Below are positions 6,529-7,885 of a DNA stretch of 7,885 nucleotides, piece after piece. Where the stretch lies: assembly GCA_002384055.1 (NCBI GenBank), contig DGAU01000004.1, forward strand, positions 1-7,885. Reading direction: 5' to 3'. The notes under the pieces are model-generated. The model saw nothing but the letters and a program-made list of their open reading frames with translations, did no database searches and was not told the origin of the DNA. The stretch's first letter is position 1; each line of letters begins with the position of its first letter. Position numbers and translations under genes: made by a program. This stretch comes from Flavobacteriaceae bacterium UBA4022. GTDB lineage: Bacteria > Bacteroidota > Bacteroidia > Flavobacteriales > Flavobacteriaceae.

Positions 6529-6613
6529 TTTGTCCCCCGAAGGCTTAAACGTTTATATAGGTTTCGATTAGCGGCTTAAATACACGCGCAGAGTCGCGGG
6601 TTTGTCCGCCGAA
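6529..6613 (+). repeat. Imperfect direct repeat TTTGTCCnCCGAA
   Basis: TTTGTCCCCCGAA (6529-6541) and TTTGTCCGCCGAA (6601-6613) agree at 12 of 13 positions with a 72-base offset. A second pair, TTTTCCAGC at 6446 and 6520, has a 74-base offset, hinting at a roughly 73-base degenerate repeat period. The copies are otherwise poorly alike, so this may be decayed or coincidental. Confidence 0.35.
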
Positions 6614-6675
6614 ATACATTCTATAGTTGGCCTTGGGTGTTGATAAGTTTGTTTTTAAGGCCCCTTCATTATAAA

Positions 6676-6683
6676 TATATTTG
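6676..6683 (+). promoter_or_regulatory. Probable dnaN promoter -7 element
   Basis: TATATTTG matches TAnnTTTG exactly. A TTG at 6649-6651 lies 24 bases upstream, slightly beyond the usual range for the -33 element. Transcription would begin near 6690 and leave a leader of about 45 bases before the ATG at 6736. A second exact match, TAAGTTTG at 6644-6651, could be an additional upstream promoter, but its nearest TTG (6627-6629) is only 14 bases away. Confidence 0.45.
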
Positions 6684-6735
6684 TATTAGCCCAAGAGGTG
6701 CCATTGTTAGAGTGTTAATCAGAAATGTCCATTAC

Positions 6736-7854
6736 ATGAAATTTATTGTCAGCAGTTCGTATTTATTAAAACAACTTCAGGTTTTAGGAGGCATCATCAA
6801 TAACAACAACACCCTCCCTATTCTAGATCACTTTTTGTTCCGCTTGGAGCAATCTACCTTAGAGGTTTCGGCTTCGGATTTAGAAACCACCATTGTCGCC
6901 CAATTGGACGTCGAAAGTCTCGAATCGGGCAAAGTTTGTGTACCCGCTCGTTTGTTACTCGACACACTCAAAACATTTCCTGAACAACCCTTGACTTTTA
7001 CCGTCGAAGCCAACCATACGATTGAAATCAGTTCCAATAGTGGGAAATATGCCTTGGCTTATGCCTCTGCAGAGGACTTCCCTAATACCATTACACTAAA
7101 AGACCCCAGTACTGCAGCCATTACAGGCCATGTCTTGGCAACGGCCATCAGCAAAACGATTTTTGCCGCTGGGAACGATGATCTGCGCCCGGTGATGAGT
7201 GGCGTCTTTTTTCAATTGGCTACAGACGGCTGCACCTTTGTGGCCACCGACGCGCACAAACTGGTTAAATATGCGCGTACCGATGTGATGGCTCCGGCCA
7301 CTGCCGAATTCATTATGCCCAAGAAGCCTTTGAATCTGCTTAAAGGGATTTTGGCGGGTAGTGAGGAATCCGTTACCATCGAATACAACGAAAGCAACGC
7401 CAAATTCAGCTTTGGCCATATGATCATGATTTGCCGCCTGATTGACGGCAAGTACCCTAACTACGAGGCGGTAATTCCTAAAGAAAACCCAAATCGCCTA
7501 ACCATCGACAGAAACTTGTTTTTGAACAGCATTCGTCGGGTGAGTATTTTCAGCAACAAAACCACCCACCAGATCCGTTTACGCATCGCCGGAGCGGAAC
7601 TCAATATTTCTGCCGAAGATTTGGATTACAGCAATAAGGCCGAAGAGCGCCTGACCTGTGATTATCAAGGGGATGACATCCAAATAGGTTTCAATAGCCG
7701 CTTTTTATTAGAAATGCTGGGGAATTTGACTTCTGACGAAGTGTCTTTGGCCCTGTCATTGCCCAACCGTGCGGGTATCTTGACCCCGACCGATGGCTTA
7801 GACCAAGGCGAAGTGGTTACCATGTTGGTCATGCCCGTGATGCTTAATCAGTAA
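6736..7854 (+). CDS. dnaN: DNA polymerase III subunit beta (sliding clamp)
   Basis: The 372-residue ring-forming processivity clamp encircles DNA and tethers DNA polymerase III and repair factors. The N-terminus MKFIVSSSYLLKQLQVLGGI, ATDAHKLVKYA (170-180), RLIDGKYPNYEAVIPKE (234-250), FNSRFLLEML (319-328) and the C-terminal VMPVMLNQ (365-372) are typical. The last corresponds to the C-terminal segment that lines the partner-binding groove. Three clamp domains of about 120 residues fit the full length. The frame continues upstream to an ATG at 6637, but homology begins at the ATG at 6736, and the probable promoter at 6676-6683 would exclude the longer form. As is common in Bacteroidota, dnaN is not beside dnaA here, and I see no DnaA-box cluster or origin. 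Nothing is identifiable in the 31 bases after the stop. Confidence 0.97.
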   Translation: MKFIVSSSYLLKQLQVLGGIINNNNTLPILDHFLFRLEQSTLEVSASDLETTIVAQLDVESLESGKVCVPARLLLDTLKTFPEQPLTFTVEANHTIEISSNSGKYALAYASAEDFPNTITLKDPSTAAITGHVLATAISKTIFAAGNDDLRPVMSGVFFQLATDGCTFVATDAHKLVKYARTDVMAPATAEFIMPKKPLNLLKGILAGSEESVTIEYNESNAKFSFGHMIMICRLIDGKYPNYEAVIPKENPNRLTIDRNLFLNSIRRVSIFSNKTTHQIRLRIAGAELNISAEDLDYSNKAEERLTCDYQGDDIQIGFNSRFLLEMLGNLTSDEVSLALSLPNRAGILTPTDGLDQGEVVTMLVMPVMLNQ

Positions 7855-7885
7855 GCCGCAGGTCTATACCACCCCTCTTGGATTA

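Larger units (their letters stand above)
6379..6735. other. Gap of 357 bases before dnaN with short degenerate repeats and no convincing gene
   Basis: No convincing coding frame is present; the only long frame is the in-frame upstream extension of dnaN from 6637, which has atypical composition. The region contains repeated words: TTTTCCAGC at 6446 and 6520, TTTGTCCnCCGAA at 6529 and 6601, GGCTTAAA at 6542 and 6573, and AAATACAC at 6463 and 6578. It ends in a probable dnaN promoter. I checked for tmRNA, SRP RNA and RNase P RNA signature motifs and saw none. No strong terminator follows the upstream gene; a small GTTG/CAAC stem at 6391-6401 is the only candidate. Confidence 0.5.

Noticed and set aside
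6441..6660. Possible tmRNA, SRP RNA or RNase P RNA in the gap before dnaN
   Set aside because: No tag-peptide frame or T-loop, no SRP GGAA-type core, and no RNase P conserved segments were seen on either strand.
6637..6735. Longer N-terminus for DnaN
   Set aside because: DnaN homology begins at MKF (6736), and the extension would start upstream of the best promoter.
6379..6735. Replication origin next to dnaN
   Set aside because: No cluster of TTATnCACA DnaA boxes or AT-rich unwinding region, and no dnaA in the window; Bacteroidota usually keep dnaN away from dnaA.
6691..7883. CCAAGAGG before dnaN and its inverse CCTCTTGG after it, possibly flanking inverted repeats
   Set aside because: Only eight bases match exactly and the flanks diverge; dnaN is an ordinary housekeeping gene and there is no sign of an element.
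1..7885. A previously undescribed defence or mobile system
   Set aside because: All sizeable frames are accounted for by housekeeping or envelope genes; there are no transposase, integrase, nuclease, toxin or reverse transcriptase motifs and no CRISPR-like repeats.

Overview
The window looks like chromosome of a flavobacterium or close relative (Bacteroidota, class Flavobacteriia). The evidence is consistent across genes: a DUF4294-type secreted protein, a Bacteroidota-style M42 aminopeptidase, a PagL-like acyloxyacyl hydrolase, and PurC, PhoH, SAM-hydrolase-like and DnaN proteins that all read as flavobacterial versions. The intergenic regions carry the Bacteroidota promoter hallmark TAnnTTTG, and most starts are preceded by A-rich sequence rather than a Shine-Dalgarno. 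Base composition appears moderate by eye, and no gene stands out as foreign.

Layout, left to right. Positions 1-219 are non-coding: a probable leftward promoter for a gene beyond the edge, then nested inverted repeats behind the DUF4294 gene. The DUF4294 gene (220-1026, minus) is divergent from a two-gene rightward unit: an M42 metallopeptidase (1114-2199) and an outer-membrane PagL-like lipid esterase (2200-3522) that starts on the base after the peptidase stop codon. This unit converges on a leftward pair, phoH (5435-4488) then purC (4486-3530), which are separated by one base. A compact back-to-back promoter region separates phoH from a rightward SAM hydrolase/adenosyltransferase-family gene (5542-6378). 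A 357-base gap without a convincing gene precedes dnaN (6736-7854).

The genes are mostly housekeeping: purine synthesis (purC), an RNA-metabolism ATPase (phoH), the replication clamp (dnaN) and peptide turnover (M42). Two envelope-related or secreted proteins (DUF4294, PagL-like) accompany them. They do not form one pathway. Grouping is by transcription unit: M42 + PagL-like, and phoH + purC.

I found no mobile element, CRISPR array, RNA gene, defence system or evident new multigene system. The points most worth a second look are the SAM-hydrolase-like protein lacking the usual catalytic histidine motif, the TTG start with a good Shine-Dalgarno on phoH, the near-symmetrical divergent promoter, the gap before dnaN where relatives often carry gldF/gldG, and the Asn in place of Glu in the PagL-like active site.
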